A program made the translations under genes and the position numbers. From NCBI GenBank assembly GCA_013115135.1, contig JABANP010000302.1, forward strand, positions 1 through 62,340: DNA of 62,340 nt, in the 5' to 3' direction. This stretch comes from Perkinsus olseni. Its lineage: Eukaryota; Perkinsozoa; Perkinsida; Perkinsidae. Below the pieces are notes generated by a model. That model was given only the letters and a program-made list of their open reading frames with translations, did not search any database and was not told the origin of the DNA. Shown piece after piece: positions 9,523 to 21,745 of this stretch (its first letter is position 1; every line of letters starts with the position of its first letter).

Positions 9523-11778
9523 ATGCCAGCCGCGGAGACGACTCCGGAGACGCTTGCAACAGACGCTAAGTCAACAGCGGGAGGTAACCTCTCCCTCGAG
9601 GAGCTGCAGCCTTGATAGTCACTTTCAGAGACCGCTAAGGCCGCTCGAATGGTCTGTTACTTGTGCCGTCGACGTTTCGCTGATCTTGAACATTTGCGAA
9701 GGCACGAGGACCTCTCGGATCTGCACAGGGCGAATTTGGAGGTGGGCCGAGACAAAGGGGAATGCTCCCAGAAGAGGAAGTGCCTTCTGACGAGCCGAGC
9801 TTCGGTTCGAAAGGTGACCGACTGTTCTCAGAAACTCGATCACGAAACCCTCTCGCGCCGCTTGGAATTACGCCAGACAATCATGCACACGCGGGCTGCT
9901 CTGGGGAACTTCCCGACGAGTTTGAACGACGGCGACGCTGCGACAGAGGAGACTTCAGAGGGCTCTTCCTTGGCGGCGAAGCGGCAGAAGTTGGAGTGGA
10001 CACTTCAGCAAGCTGAGACTGCTTTGGGTGACTCCAGAAGCTTCAACTTGTCCGACTGGGCTCCTTGATAGGGTCGTTGCAAGAGAACTTCGAGGAGCGT
10101 CTGCGGTCGTCGACGACCACTCACGTCGACCAAGCCGGCTCCATACATACTCACGCCGTGCAGCTGAAAGCGTGGAGCGAGACGGGCGTCAGTGGCGGCG
10201 CTCCCAAGCTCATACGGCTCGGAGATTCTGGAACGAGAATCTGGCTCGGAGCTGAGACTTGGAAGGGGAATAAGAGGGCCAATGAGGACAGGTAAGAGCA
10301 ATTCCCCCAAACACAATAACTCCAGATTATCCAGCAGCAGCCTTGCTGAGAGGGACTGCCTCGGCTGGTGTTCAATACAGGATTCGACTCGCGCTTTGCA
10401 AGGTTCGTGCTGGACTTGTCTCTCGTTACCCCGGGGACGGATCCCCCAGTGCATGGTGTCGCCGTTTTTGATGGTCACAGCGGCCCAGCGTGTGCCGACT
10501 ACTTGGTAATTCCCGAGGCTTGCTGCGCTTCCCTTGCATGCTTCGCAACGCAACTGTGAGTCTCCATGTGTTTCTGTTACTCATTATGCGCCGATCGCCT
10601 TGCGTATGCGTGCATAGCCGATTCCCCTCGGAGGAGTAGGCTTGCGGGGAGAAGAGACCAGACTTCACATTCCTTCCCGTCTTGCCGTGACTATTAGCAA
10701 CAACGGAGAAGCGACATTTCCACGCTCTTCAGGTTGCTCATATCGGCGAGAACATATCTCACTGTCTCGCAGCGAAAGATTCCGCCACCCCATTCGAACA
10801 GCGGCTTCAGGATAGTGTCCATCAAGCGTTCATCCTCACTGATGATGATTTCTTGGCCATTGCATCCGCTGAAGGCGTCCCTGATGGTACGGCTCGGCGG
10901 CGACTCGGCCAACTTGGATTTCGCTCAGGCAGCACGGCGTTGGTGGTGATCATGTGGACTGACTCAGCGGAGCGGCTAAAGATGCTCGTTGCGCACGCGG
11001 GAGATTCTCGGGCTGTCCTCGTCAAGGCCGACGGTACGGAATGTGTGAGGTTGACGGAAGACCACAAACCCAATCGGGAGGATGAACGGCGCTGGGTCCA
11101 AAGCAAAGGAGGCATCGTCATCGAGATCAACGGCACGTGGCGAGTCTTCACTCCAGAAACTGTCGTTGTGGGTGACAAGGTACCGCAGCTCAGCCAGACT
11201 GTTCCCTGCTCATTGCTGTCTGCCGTAGGTGCTTCAATGGGGTCTCGCCGTGTCGCGTTCGTTGGGCGACCTCCCTCTGAAGATCCCTCGTACGGTCATC
11301 AATAATCATCCCGAAGTCAAGGTGTATGACCTCGACCCCGCCGTGGATCGATCAGTCGTCTTGGCATCGGACGGGGTGTTCGACGTCCAGTCGGATAACC
11401 TGGTGGGTTGCCGCATCCTCTGCCTGTGAATTGACGATTCCGCAGTGGACGCAAAAAGTTTCATTTGTCACGTCCCTCGTTTGTCCTCTGAGGCCCGCCG
11501 ACAGCGATAGTCGTGCTCTCCGAAGGGTTTGTCATCGTGCCCAGGTAGCCTCGCTGCTCGCCCCTCCACCGCCGTTGACCCTCATTCGACCTGATGCATG
11601 CGCGCGTCGAGTTGTTCGTCGAGCCTATGAGCTCCTCTCTGACGACAATCTCACTGCCCTGGTGATTCATATAGTTCCCCAAGGGATGGACACTGAGGAG
11701 GTGAACACTCGGAAGCGTCCGCCCACCGACAGAGAGTCCATCGCTAGCAAAGCCAAGAGAAGTCGTCGTACACTGTAG
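9523..11778 (+). CDS. PP2C-type protein phosphatase with N-terminal RBM5-like C2H2 zinc finger (possible fusion)
   Basis: Start ATG at 9523 (MPAAETTPETLATDAK), a 46-nt intron, then a zinc finger CYLCRRRFADLEHLRRHEDL followed by SDLHRANLEV, very like the finger of RBM5/RBM10. A 44-nt GT-AG intron at about 10028-10071 would join this frame to a PP2C domain. That domain shows NKRANEDR, VFDGHSG (metal-binding DGH; the usual DGHGG has S here), AHAGDSRAVL, LTEDHKPN, LASDGVFD and SDDNLTALVI, the ordered PP2C motifs that place two Mn/Mg ions for phosphoserine/threonine hydrolysis. The tail is lysine/arginine rich (KAKRSRRTL), a likely nuclear signal. If the join is wrong these are two genes, because the phosphatase frame has no upstream ATG of its own. 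Exons in the 11.44-11.6 kb part are uncertain. Confidence 0.65.
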
Positions 11779-12373
11779 CACGTCTAATTAATTCATTCTC
11801 GGCTGCACGGGCATGTTGAGTTCATTCAGCAGCTCTCCATTCGTTTGATGGTTGCATCTTGTCTGCATGCGTGAGTTCACAGCTCGTCGTGGCTTGTCAC
11901 GGCTGGGAATAATCCAGCCTGGGAGATTTATCTCTTATTTATTTTATGTGATTCTTATACACTTTCTGTTGCACATGAAAATCGCATCACATCGCCACGG
12001 AGTTTTATCGTCCGCACGATTATCTGCGGTCTCTCCTCTTGGTAAAGGAATATACCGTACCGTGAACGGTTCCGCATAGCATCATCGAAAATCTTCCGAG
12101 ATTCTATCGAGAATTCTCCGCTTTGCTGGAGGGTATCACTTCCTCGAAGCAGCATTAGTACGTTTTCCTATGCCCACTGTCCCGACGCAACAGTGAATTC
12201 AGAATTCGTAAACCTTCATGCACTAATGGTAATCGTCAAGAGCCGGGAGCTGCAGTCGATGAGAGCACTAGATGATGGTTTCTCCGGTACCTTGAACACA
12301 GCTATTCAACAGAACCAATCAGAAGCCACCTACAGAGCTTTGATCTCCTCGGCGACAGGCAGGAGTGCTTCGT
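11779..12373. other. Intergenic between convergent genes
   Basis: AT-richer stretch between the 3' end of the phosphatase and the 3' end of the minus-strand gene. No coding signal seen. Confidence 0.4.
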
Positions 12374-15349
12374 CTAGACCTGGATCGACCGTGAGCTGCT
12401 GTGGGGGCTCCGACCAGACTTCTCACCTTTCCCAAAGCTCCTCTCCTCTCCGTTGATGATCTTTTCTGCAGTACTGAAGATTCCCTTGAGAACGTTCTCA
12501 GCCTCGCGCTCGTACTCCTCGAACGTGAAGCCAACCTCGCTGGTGTCATCAGCCGAGGAGGATGAGGGCGTGGAGTGGTACCCTCTCACTGGACTGCTGC
12601 TGCGGCTGCTGGAAGAGGCAGGACATGACGATGAAAGGTCCATTTGGCAACTCCTCGGCTACGAGGAAGATACCATCCGAAATTTTCCTTGTTCTGTCCC
12701 TTAGTGACTAGTAATTCAACTACAGTAGCCAAAAGGAGAATCATCATACTTGCAACAAGCAAGAGTAACCTCCAGGATTCCCATCAGTAATGTGCTTGAG
12801 TGCGTCACCGCCCCAAACTAAGCATGCTCTCGTCGTAATACTCACGCTGGTCTACTCGGCGATCCTCGCTCCTCCAAGGCTGCCGGGGACCTCCCAGTAA
12901 CAGTCGCCATAGGACTCAGAGTTTGCTGAGCATCTTCATCTAAAGGCCACTCCGTCGTTTTCCACTTCACTTCCTTCGCCCTTACCGTGAGCCGGCGAGC
13001 TTGGCTGTACCACCCCACCACCGACACTCACAGGACTTGGTGATGTCGCAAGAACTCTTCCCTCGCCCATCACGAGCACTTCCCGCTGCTCTGAGGTCGA
13101 ACAGATTCTCATCCAATGTCACGTCTTAGAGAAATAGGTGCCTCACCAGGCGCCTGCTGTGACGATTCCTGCACGTCATCAGCCTCAGCCTGGTCACTCT
13201 GGTCTGCTAATCCTTCTAGTATCTTAGCTCGCTCCTTGGGCCTGACGACAGGAAACGCTTCGAGCTCTTTCGAAGCTGAGACTGACCTTATGAAGTGGCA
13301 GACTGTGAGTTCGTCCGACTCGTTGTACATCATAGTCACGGCGTTGGCCACCCGATGGATGAAGAACATTACACTTTCCTTCTACACTAAAAGCTGCTCA
13401 GCGCCACAGTGATACCACAACTTTCCCTACTCACACATACCAGCTCCATACTCTACATCAGTCGACCCGCCGTTGAATTGAGTGAACCCAACACCTTCTC
13501 CTGGTCTCGAGCTCAGTCAGTTCAGAGAGCTCGGCGTTCTCGAGTGCACAGTCATGCAACGACGTCAGCTATCAGCAACTTTAACAATGAATAGTAGGGT
13601 ACAAAAGTGTAACAAATGGTAGGCGGACTATGAAGATCCTCTGCTGCTGCGGCGATCGCGGGACTTCTTCGGACTTGTCCTGGCGACGAATGCAGACCAG
13701 AGTGACCAAGGCAACTCACTTCTCAGAGGAGGTGTGACCGGCAATCCGCTTTAGTAGACCGAAGGCGCCGGTGAGGAAGTTCCCCTGGGAAGAGTCTGAG
13801 GGAAGGAAAGGGACAAGAGGGTTGCTGCAGAGACTCCCATTCATGATGTACGCTCCAGGTTCAAGACCACCACGCAAGTTTGCGTGGTTCTTCGCGCGGT
13901 TTCGACATTCTTGACTAACATTCATTCCAGTAGAGTAAGAGACTTTCAAAGGCTCTCGGCAGCGAATGAAAATGATTCAACTTGGCCGTCGATCACGGGT
14001 ACCTTAAGCTAGACAAAGATCAACCTCCTCCTGACGAGATAAAAACATGAGCACTGCTATCTTCTATTATACCACATTTTCCTCTACGACTATCTAATAT
14101 CTCTAAAGTACTCTATGATGTACTCTGAATGTACGAAATTACCATAGCACTAAGCTTGCCAAGGACCACCACAAGCACGCCATGAAGAAGCCTCTTACTT
14201 CCGCCTTTATCGACACTCTTCTGCGTCGCGCTCTTCTTCCGACCAAGGCGAATCAGTCTAATACTCTTATTTCGGGCTGCCCGCTGGCGCCTTCTCTCCG
14301 GTGAGGTGCTCGGCGACGACCTCAGGCTCACGGGCCGCGAAGATGCCGCCGAATGGGAGAATACTGTACGAGAACTGCCGTTCAATGTCCGACTCAGGGC
14401 GCTGCCACTGCTGCAGGAACTCGCGACGCTCGAACAGTCCGCCGAGGAGCTGACATCCAAGCGTTCACCGGCATCTGTAAATCTCGAACTCACTTCTGCA
14501 AGGAGGGCGGCTGGTCGTCATCCGGTGAAGCGCTGGTGTCCTGAACACAGGGAGTAGATGTTTGTCGCGCGCCACGAAATTATATTACGGCTTTAATTTT
14601 TCGAACTTCTTGTTCGAGATTGTCCACGAGAGTTTTGTGGTAGTTGAGTTCATCCTGGCTCTGATTGAAGAGCGTTTTCCAGTACTCCACATCACACTCA
14701 AGGGACTCCATCTCGCATTCTGAAAGACGACCGCTGGCGGGACCCTTCCCTGCCCAATCCGAATGGCAGCTCAGATCCAGTTTGGATAGAATAACTTGGC
14801 TGAAGATTGCCTTCACACGACAAAGTCCCGGACTCGACTCTGGCTGTGGATGCTGGTACCACACCAAACGCAAAAAGTGCAGGAGGGTTGCGCCAGCCTG
14901 TGGCGCATCGAGAACACTGAACTTGACCTCCTGTCCCCGCGGTGGCTCTCAGGAGCAAGGGGGTCGAAGCCGCTGAACCCACCCATGAGATCAATAAGAT
15001 CGTCAACTTCCTCTTTGCCATAGTACGCCTTTCCACTCTGACTGCTCATGCCGCTTGCGAGCTTCACCATGCACGAGAAGGTACTGCCGCTACTACTACC
15101 ACTACAAGCAGCCCCCCGGTCCATCGTCTCGCCAGAGGTAGACTCGCACCTGCCAAACACAATACCACACCATCAGTAGTAGAACAGCGACCACTACTCT
15201 GCTGCTTCCATAGCGGACACGGAGTACCGAAGAGTCGTCGGCTCAGACATACGCCGCATCGCTCCGCCTTTTTTCACTCCGCCATCATCGTCGTCTTGCC
15301 ACTGCCAAATTGTGGAAGGGAATTCAATGCACTTAAGAGCTCGAACCAT
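12374..15349 (-). CDS. Unrecognised multi-exon protein with coiled-coil segment
   Basis: Starts at ATG 15349 (MVRALKCIEFPSTIWQWQ plus an acidic DDDD run). A 40-50-nt intron leads to a serine/glycine-rich segment and GKEEVDDLIDLM, then EVKFSVLDAPQAGATLLHFL and a coiled-coil-like DELNYHKTLVDNLEQEVRKI. An apparent stop at 14580 lies inside a good 48-nt intron (GTAATATAA...TTCAG), after which coding continues with GLFERREFLQQWQRPESDIE and FSYSILPFGGIFAARE. Blocks at 13716-13949 (FLTGAFGLLKRIAGH), 13109-13369 and 12374-12643 (GFTFEEYEREAENVLKGIF) are probable further exons. I do not recognise the family. The 3' half of the model is tentative. It begins only about 180 bp after the RBM25 stop, on the same strand. 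Confidence 0.45.
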
Positions 15350-15528
15350 TGACACTAGAGAACACAAGAACACCACCAGAGCTGTCTTAAACGTCCATAA
15401 CAATGCAGCTTGGTCGGCCTCATCGGGACCCCATCCGCGGCGGCCGCGACGGTAGTAAGAATAGTAATGATATAGAGTACTGTGACCAACCTTGAGAGAT
15501 CATCTCGCTGTCTAGATAGTTTCCCGAA

Positions 15529-18500
15529 CTAGTGCCGGCGGCTCCTCTCCCTGCTGCGGCTCCGACTGGATCGTCGTGAACGGCGAGGAGGGGAGTCGTG
15601 GCGCGGCTCCTGAGGGACTCCGCAGATTTGCATGTGCTTGTATATCAACAGCTTCCACATCTTCAAAACGAAGGTCTGAAACAACAAAAAAATAGCCACA
15701 AAAAATTCCCGAAGGCATCGGAGATGAGCTTAACGACGGCATCAGATCAATTTAACGAATTGATCCTTAAATTGAAGTTGATTAAATTAAATTCGTCTCC
15801 TTTTATTGATGACGAAGTAGAATCCTGCTCCGTGAGAGAGAAAGAAGCCAACATCGCTCGTCCATTAGATATCCAGCTGAGTGTTCGATGGCCTGGTTTC
15901 CAGGGAAGTCCTCGGCATTCTCAAGAACAGATCCACCTCCAGTCAGCTCCCCAGAGAGTAGCTCGCGTACCTCAGTTTCGTCATCCAGGAAGGGCTTGAG
16001 GTCAGTAATGCACTGTTGGACCGGCGTCTCGGCGTCCATCCGCTCCAAAATCAGATTCAGCATACGTGGCTCCATGACACCTAACGAGAGAAGACTGCGA
16101 CGACTGAATCGCAAGAAAGAAGGGAAACAGATATCCTATGGCGAGACCATGCGATGATTCCCCCAGAACAACCATTTCTGTTACCAAAGTATTCCGTCAG
16201 CTTCTTCTCCAGCCACGGGCTTGAGCTGCAACCGAAGGACATCACACTCCTTCAGAGCGTGCCAGTCGAGTTCGAAGTTCATGATACCATTCCTGAAAGA
16301 ACGCATCAATCCCGAGGGACGCCGGACCTTCCCACCTCGATCTGGGCATAGCTCGGAGGAGCGCCTGAGACTGCCGCAGCGCCGCCTCCTTAGCCGCAGG
16401 GTCTCGAGGAGCTGAAAACAGTACAGTCACAAACGCGCTCGAAAACGCTATTTCCCACGTTCAACTTGTCGTTGGCGGGCATGGTCCTCAGCCTTGGCTT
16501 GGGCGAACATCTCCTTGGTTTTCTCGATCGAGGAACCTGAACGGAATGCCGTTAGCTGCCGAAGATTCACTTAAAATGGCAGATGGAGTTTTCCAATTTA
16601 GACGAAAATGATGAGTCCCACCAGCGTGTAACCACAGACAGCTATAGCGACTATCGCCAGTAAAAACTCCAGCAGGAAACTAATTCCGCTGATCCAAGTG
16701 ACTGGGAAATCCACTCCCGACGACTTTCCAGCGTGAGTAACATAGCCATTTTCAAACTATAATTTCGGGAATAGTATTTACTACCGCTCTTTCGCTCCGG
16801 TTCTCCACCGAAGCCCATCCGTGATCGCTGATCAGCGCTCTGTTTCTTCCGCCTTCTCAGCTCCTGCATCTCCTCCAGGAGCTGCCGTCTGGCCTCCTCT
16901 TCCCGCCGTTTTCGCTCTTCCTCTTCCTTCCGTCGCTTCTCTTCTTCTTCCTTCACCTCCCGAGCCTCCTTGGCGCGATCTCTGAGACGAGAAAATCCTC
17001 AAATGCCCATACTCTGAGGTTTGCCTGGATCCACGCTAACACTACTCATCATCGAGCTCCTCCTCCCTTCTCCTATCCAGTCGCCTCGAGCACCGCACTG
17101 GGCCTTCGTTCGGGTTACCGTCCTGACCACAAGCATTCGAGGAAAAATACAAAAACACCAAGATGGTGTCATCGGTAGATTTTCCCGGCCATTGTATCAC
17201 ACCCTAGGCCTCCAGCGTACCGCTGCCAGTCAGTGCTACCTGATCGATGAGCTCGAACCTCTCGCTTTCCTCCTGCATCTCCTCATCGTTCTGCCTCTCA
17301 GATTCGATTTCCCTCTCCCTTTCCGTCCTCTCCCAGTTACCCTTCCGTCTCTTGTACCTACGCGAGCATCCATCCCCCGGTCCAGCTGACGACCATGAAG
17401 AGACTACTCTTTCCTGATGGATTCCCTAAGATCCGCCCTGCGCCTGAGCCTCGCCATCTCCCGGGCGGAGTCGCGATAGCGCTTAGAGAGAGCCGATACA
17501 GCCGCTCCGGTTTCCTCCCGCGTACTACGACCCTCGGAAGACGCCCGACTCTTCCTGTCGCCTCGAGCTCTCGATGCTTCCTAAAGGCAAGAAAATCAAG
17601 ATTCTCCACGCTAAACCTTCGCTGTGCGCACCCTAGAAGATGCCGTCTTGTCCCTCTCCAGCTTCTCCTTCCATTCCTTATTCGCCTCGGTAACCAGAGC
17701 CTCCACAGCCGCCGCCGTCTCCTTCTCCCGCTTGATATCGATGTCCTCCTGCACACGACCGTCCATCACCCGACAGTCTACTGCAAGAGGGCTACCCTCG
17801 CGGTGTAGTCATCCACAAGTTTCTGAGCTCGTTCGTCGCACTTCACCAAGATACTCTTCCCTCCGAGCTCCCGACCGTCCAGCAGCTCGATGGCCCTCCA
17901 GACTCCTCCAGCGTCAGCGAACTCACAGTAGCCGAAGTTCAGCGCCTTACCCGTAGACGGGTCCACTTGGCGGCTCCAATTGACAACTGACAGCGGACGT
18001 CAGGCAGCGGCGAGCGAGGGCCCCCTATCCTACCGGTGCCGCATTGATCCAGCAGTTTCCTCACAACAGAGTCGCTGATGTCCACGCACAGTCTGCCAAC
18101 ATAAGCCCGGCATGTCTCCTTCTTTTGATGGTCGTTCTGACCTCCTTAAGCTCAATAGTGGTACCGCTGTTGCCGCCTTCTACTGGTGCTGCAGGTGTCG
18201 GCGGACGCTGGAGTACGGGAGGGAACATAGCCGCAGGATGCCCAGCAGCAGGGGGCATGGCGCCGAACAGAGCTGGTGGCGGAGCTGGTGGTTGGGGTAG
18301 TCCAGGGATCTCTGAAACAACGAGACTTCCGCTACAAGAAGGCGAGAGCACCATAAGAAGACACGATCTAACCCTATCTAAGGATACGAGACAGCTTTGG
18401 ATGATTGTGAGCTGGTCTTTCCTTCGTCAAGCTTCTGGCGAGAAGTCAAAAGCTTCCCGGGTGTTCAATAGACCGCTTCTCCTGAGCTCCATGAGCGCTT

Positions 18501-18876
18501 TCATGATCGTCTTCTACACGTTAAATTCAAACCTGGGAGCGCTTTTGAAGTTCAAAAAAGGGCAGCAGTCTATCGAACACCTCCCTTTTCTCTACAGCAC
18601 ATCCGAGCGAAAAGACTCACCCATGGGCATCGGAGGCATCCCAGGTATCATTCCCGGCATCATCCCCGGCATTGGGGGGAGGCCTCCACTTTGTGGAGCG
18701 CCTGGGAACGGACTCGGTGCGCCCGGCGGAGGGCCGAGGCCCCCCGGAGGGGGAGGGAGGAACTGTTGCTGCTGTTGTTGTTGCTGGTCTGTCGTTGGGA
18801 GCTGGAAGCCTCCTGGTGCTGATCCGAAGCCGGGATTGGGCGGCGGGAACCCCATTCCAGGCGGAGGTGGGAGCAT
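15529..18876 (-). CDS. RBM25: RBM25 homologue, RRM-RE/ER-PWI splicing factor
   Basis: Nuclear splicing regulator. Domains in order: proline/glycine/glutamine-rich N-terminus (MLPPPPGMGFPPPNPGFG); an RRM split over exons, with RNP2-like YVGRLCVDISDSVVRKLLDQ and RNP1-like LNFGYCEFA, ending AIELLDGRELGGKSILVK; charged EK/ER-rich middle (KREKETAAAVEALVTEANKE; EEEEKRRKEEEERKRREEEA); and a C-terminal PWI domain (ELDWHALKECDVLRLQLK, PWLEKKLTEYFG, LKPFLDDETE, TFVLKMWKLLIY) followed by an RS tail ending SRSRERSRRH. The PWI is exactly where human and plant RBM25 have it. At 16217-16219 an extra C breaks the frame between LQLK and PWLEKK. About ten short introns. It follows PheRS by about 143 bp. Confidence 0.85.
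16217..16219 (-). other. Apparent one-base insertion in the RBM25 PWI domain
   Basis: The coding strand reads CTCAAGCCCGTGGCTGG, whereas homology needs CTCAAGCCGTGG to continue LKPWLEKK. Removing one C restores the PWI domain with normal spacing after DW. It may be an assembly error, a real frameshift, or a sign of a very small unannotated intron nearby. Confidence 0.5.
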
Positions 18877-19019
18877 GTGGCAGAGGACGGCGAACAGAGA
18901 AAACTAGGACGCCTGGGCGGTCAATTTACGGACCGATTTTGGAAGTTGCTGAGACAACCCAAGAGCAGGGTGGAGGGTGGAGAAACCAGCTTTGGAGGAA
19001 GAATGGTCCAATGGTTTTT

Positions 19020-21745
19020 CTACTCCCTCAGCCACTCAAGGAAGGGCTCCAAAGTAATCTCGAGGACCGAGGCAGGGAAACTCATGTCGAAGTGCTCCAA
19101 GACCTGAAAGGAAGCACCCAGGTTCAATTCCCACACCCGACATCTTTCATCCCACCTCAGGATGCAGAACACCTAGGATACCGATGCAAACGTCACCAAC
19201 CATAACCTTCGCCTGGCGGCCAGGGAACATCGCAGCATCGTCGATCTCCTCGAGATGGTATCGCCTCTGGACCCTCTTATTAACATTCTCTTCAAAGTCA
19301 GCCGCAAGGTTGAGCGACCACATGATCTGGTTCAATAGACCATGGATGGTCTCGAAGCCGCTGCTGGTGCCTAAAGAATGACCCCTAATAGCAGTACAAA
19401 AGAACAGCACCGCCCTACCTGCGATAAGGGCCGCCAGCCTCCGCTCGTTCCGGGCGCCGGTCTCCGCAAGAGACGATTGGATGACAACATCGGAAACCTA
19501 GGAAAACAGTCACCGCGAGATCTGTGAGCTCTCTCGCGTACCTCGAAGAGCTTGATCGGGGGAGGGTTGTGCTTGTTAGACTGAAGGACCTTGAGCAGGC
19601 AAGGAATCAAACTGGTACGGCAGATCTCAAAGTCCCTGGTCTTGGGGTTGGACAGCTGCACCGGGACGGGGTTGATCTCGTAGGGGTAGTACAGGGATTC
19701 GGCATCTGTTAGAGAGTCTCAGGAGAAAAACGAGAAGGTGGGGGAGTTGTACCGTGAGCGGCGAGCTTCGACTTGGGGCTCTTAGCACCGGTCGGCGGGT
19801 GTTTCTGGAAAGCCTTAGGAATGGGCTCCTTACCAGTGAGCTCAAGATCAACATCCCTGAGTACGGTAATAATAGCCCAGTGGTAGACCGCCGCGACGTC
19901 CACCGAAAGACATATAGTTCGATTCCCACACCCTACCTTCTGAGGTAGTCATAGTTCTCCTTCGTGTTCAGCAGCACCCACGTGAGACACTCGCAGAAGC
20001 CAGCCATGGCGCACTCGGACCTGTCCAGAGAACTCCAGTCCACGCAAGGAAGCCCAGCACCAGCAATACCTCATCAAATCCGACAGTCTATTGATAGGCT
20101 GTTCTTTAGGGAAGGTAACAGTGAGAGGGACGGTGGCATCGAGGTTGTTGTAACCGTAACTACAAACGAAGGGATCCACAAAGCCAACAGCGTTGAGGAA
20201 ACGTACGAGATTGCAAGATCCTCGATAAGATCACACTCGTGCATCACATCGCTCCTTGTCACGGGGATGGTCACTTGCAGGGTGTCCTTAGCGGCATCAA
20301 CCACCTTGGATGGCAAAAACCTGCACGTAGGGAGAATAGAAAAAATCGTGAAAAACAATCCCCGCTTCTGTACATCCTAGTGAGATCACTGGCGACCTGC
20401 TCGTCCCCAATCTTGTCCTCGATCGCAAGCGCCTTGCGAAGCCTCAAACCAGAGACCTCGATGACTCTCGAAGTGAGGTCAGGAGTGACCATCGTGCGAC
20501 CCGCCCACTTAGACGCGTGGCCAGCGGAGTACGTAACAGGAACCGGCTCGACGGTGAAGGGCTTGGCCGAGTATTGCGAGAAGGCTGTGACCTGACGAAA
20601 CCGGGATCTTGTTTTTTCTCTCCCGCCTCTTATTATTACCAGCATGTTCGACGGCGGTCTTCCCCTTAGTCAAATCGGTACAGGTGCACTCGATGAAGAC
20701 ATCACGGGTGTCGAGGGTGATCTTGGAGAACTCAGAATTGATGATGGGAGGCAAGGAGAGGATGCGCCTGCAAAGGAAAACTTCCCTTCACGCCAGTCGA
20801 AAATTTCCCACTTCTTAGCGTCCCTGATGACGGGGTAAAGTGGGGCGTCCTTAATAATCGGCAGATAGGCCTTGAGCTGTTGGTGATGGGACAAAACCTG
20901 CCAAACGCCCTCGAAAATTTACTCAGTAAGACCGGTACTCACCTCCATCATCCTGTTGCCGTCCATTTCCTCGGTCTGGCCGAGGGGTACGAAGGTGAAG
21001 GAGTCCGGCGGAAGGGCATCGTAAGTGAAGGGACCCTCGATCTTGGAAAGATCATGAGTACCTAATACCACTCCTCGCCCAAGTCGAACCACAAATTGGG
21101 TATACCCATGCTCGCTAACGTCCTCCTTCTGCAGATGTTCTGATGCAACTTATCCTGCAAGTCAATGAAGCTCTGATATCTAGCCTCGTCGAACTGTATG
21201 CCCCTCAGGATCGCGCAGACGACGTAAGGCCGGACTTGGGCCGTCTCGGGAGAGACCTGAGCGAGTACTACCATCACGCAGGAGCACCGAGTGTTATCCC
21301 CTATTACAGTCATCGTAAGGGCCTTGTTGGTTTGCACCGGAGGGTCGAGAGTGTAGGTAGGAGGCTTTGTGAGGCCCCTGAAAACCTGAAGGAAGCATCA
21401 GCTTACAGAGCCGTGGCAGTCTAGGTGGTCACCTTGAGGGCAGTAGTAAGGCCTTCTAAACACAGAAGATCGTAGCGGTTCGCGGGGACGTCGACCTTGT
21501 AAATGACACGCTTTGGACTTCTTGTCTGCTTCTTTGGCATCATATCCTCGTTCCCGAGTGTACATCTCGTATCTAAGGTCGACCTTGGCTGAACACGGAG
21601 AAAAAGATACGCCCCGTCAGTACTCGCTAGTAACCTCATCGAGTTCCAAGCCGAATTCGAAGCATAGCTGGTCGAAGGACTCTTCCGTGAGGTCCTGGCC
21701 CAACACCTCCTTCAGCTCGTCCTCGAAGACAGACACGGTCGGCAT
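19020..21745 (-). CDS. Cytosolic phenylalanyl-tRNA synthetase beta subunit
   Basis: Beta chain of the alpha2beta2 enzyme that charges tRNA-Phe in the cytosol (archaeal/eukaryotic type). ATG at 21745 gives [19 protein letters not shown], then [193 protein letters not shown] and GVLHPE. It ends WLRE-stop at 19020. All blocks are in family order over about a dozen introns of 40-80 nt. Two of those introns contain antisense tRNA-like sequence. Confidence 0.92.
19104..19155 (-). other. 52-nt PheRS intron with antisense tRNA T-arm
   Basis: Last intron of the PheRS gene, between HPE and VLEHFDMSF. Read on the plus strand it contains GGTTCAATTCCCACACCCG, a Pol III B-box/T-loop with a tRNA acceptor-like 3' end (ACCCGACA). 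The element occupies most of the intron. Confidence 0.6.
19857..19936 (-). other. 80-nt PheRS intron containing a tRNA-like sequence (antisense)
   Basis: On the plus strand it has an A-box-like TAGCCCAGTGGTAGA at 19873 and a B-box GTTCGATTCC at 19917, with the spacing found in tRNAs. It is followed by CCACACCCTAC, close to the 3' end of the element at 19104-19155. The acceptor and T-stem no longer pair well, so it is tRNA-derived rather than a working tRNA. Placement as an intron rests on the flanking PheRS exons (NYDYLR before it; [11 protein letters not shown] after it). Confidence 0.6.

Noticed and set aside
21230..21310. A 31-nt intron in PheRS
   Set aside because: It would shift the frame; a 51-nt intron starting GTAATAGGGG gives ALTMT-VSPETAQ in frame.
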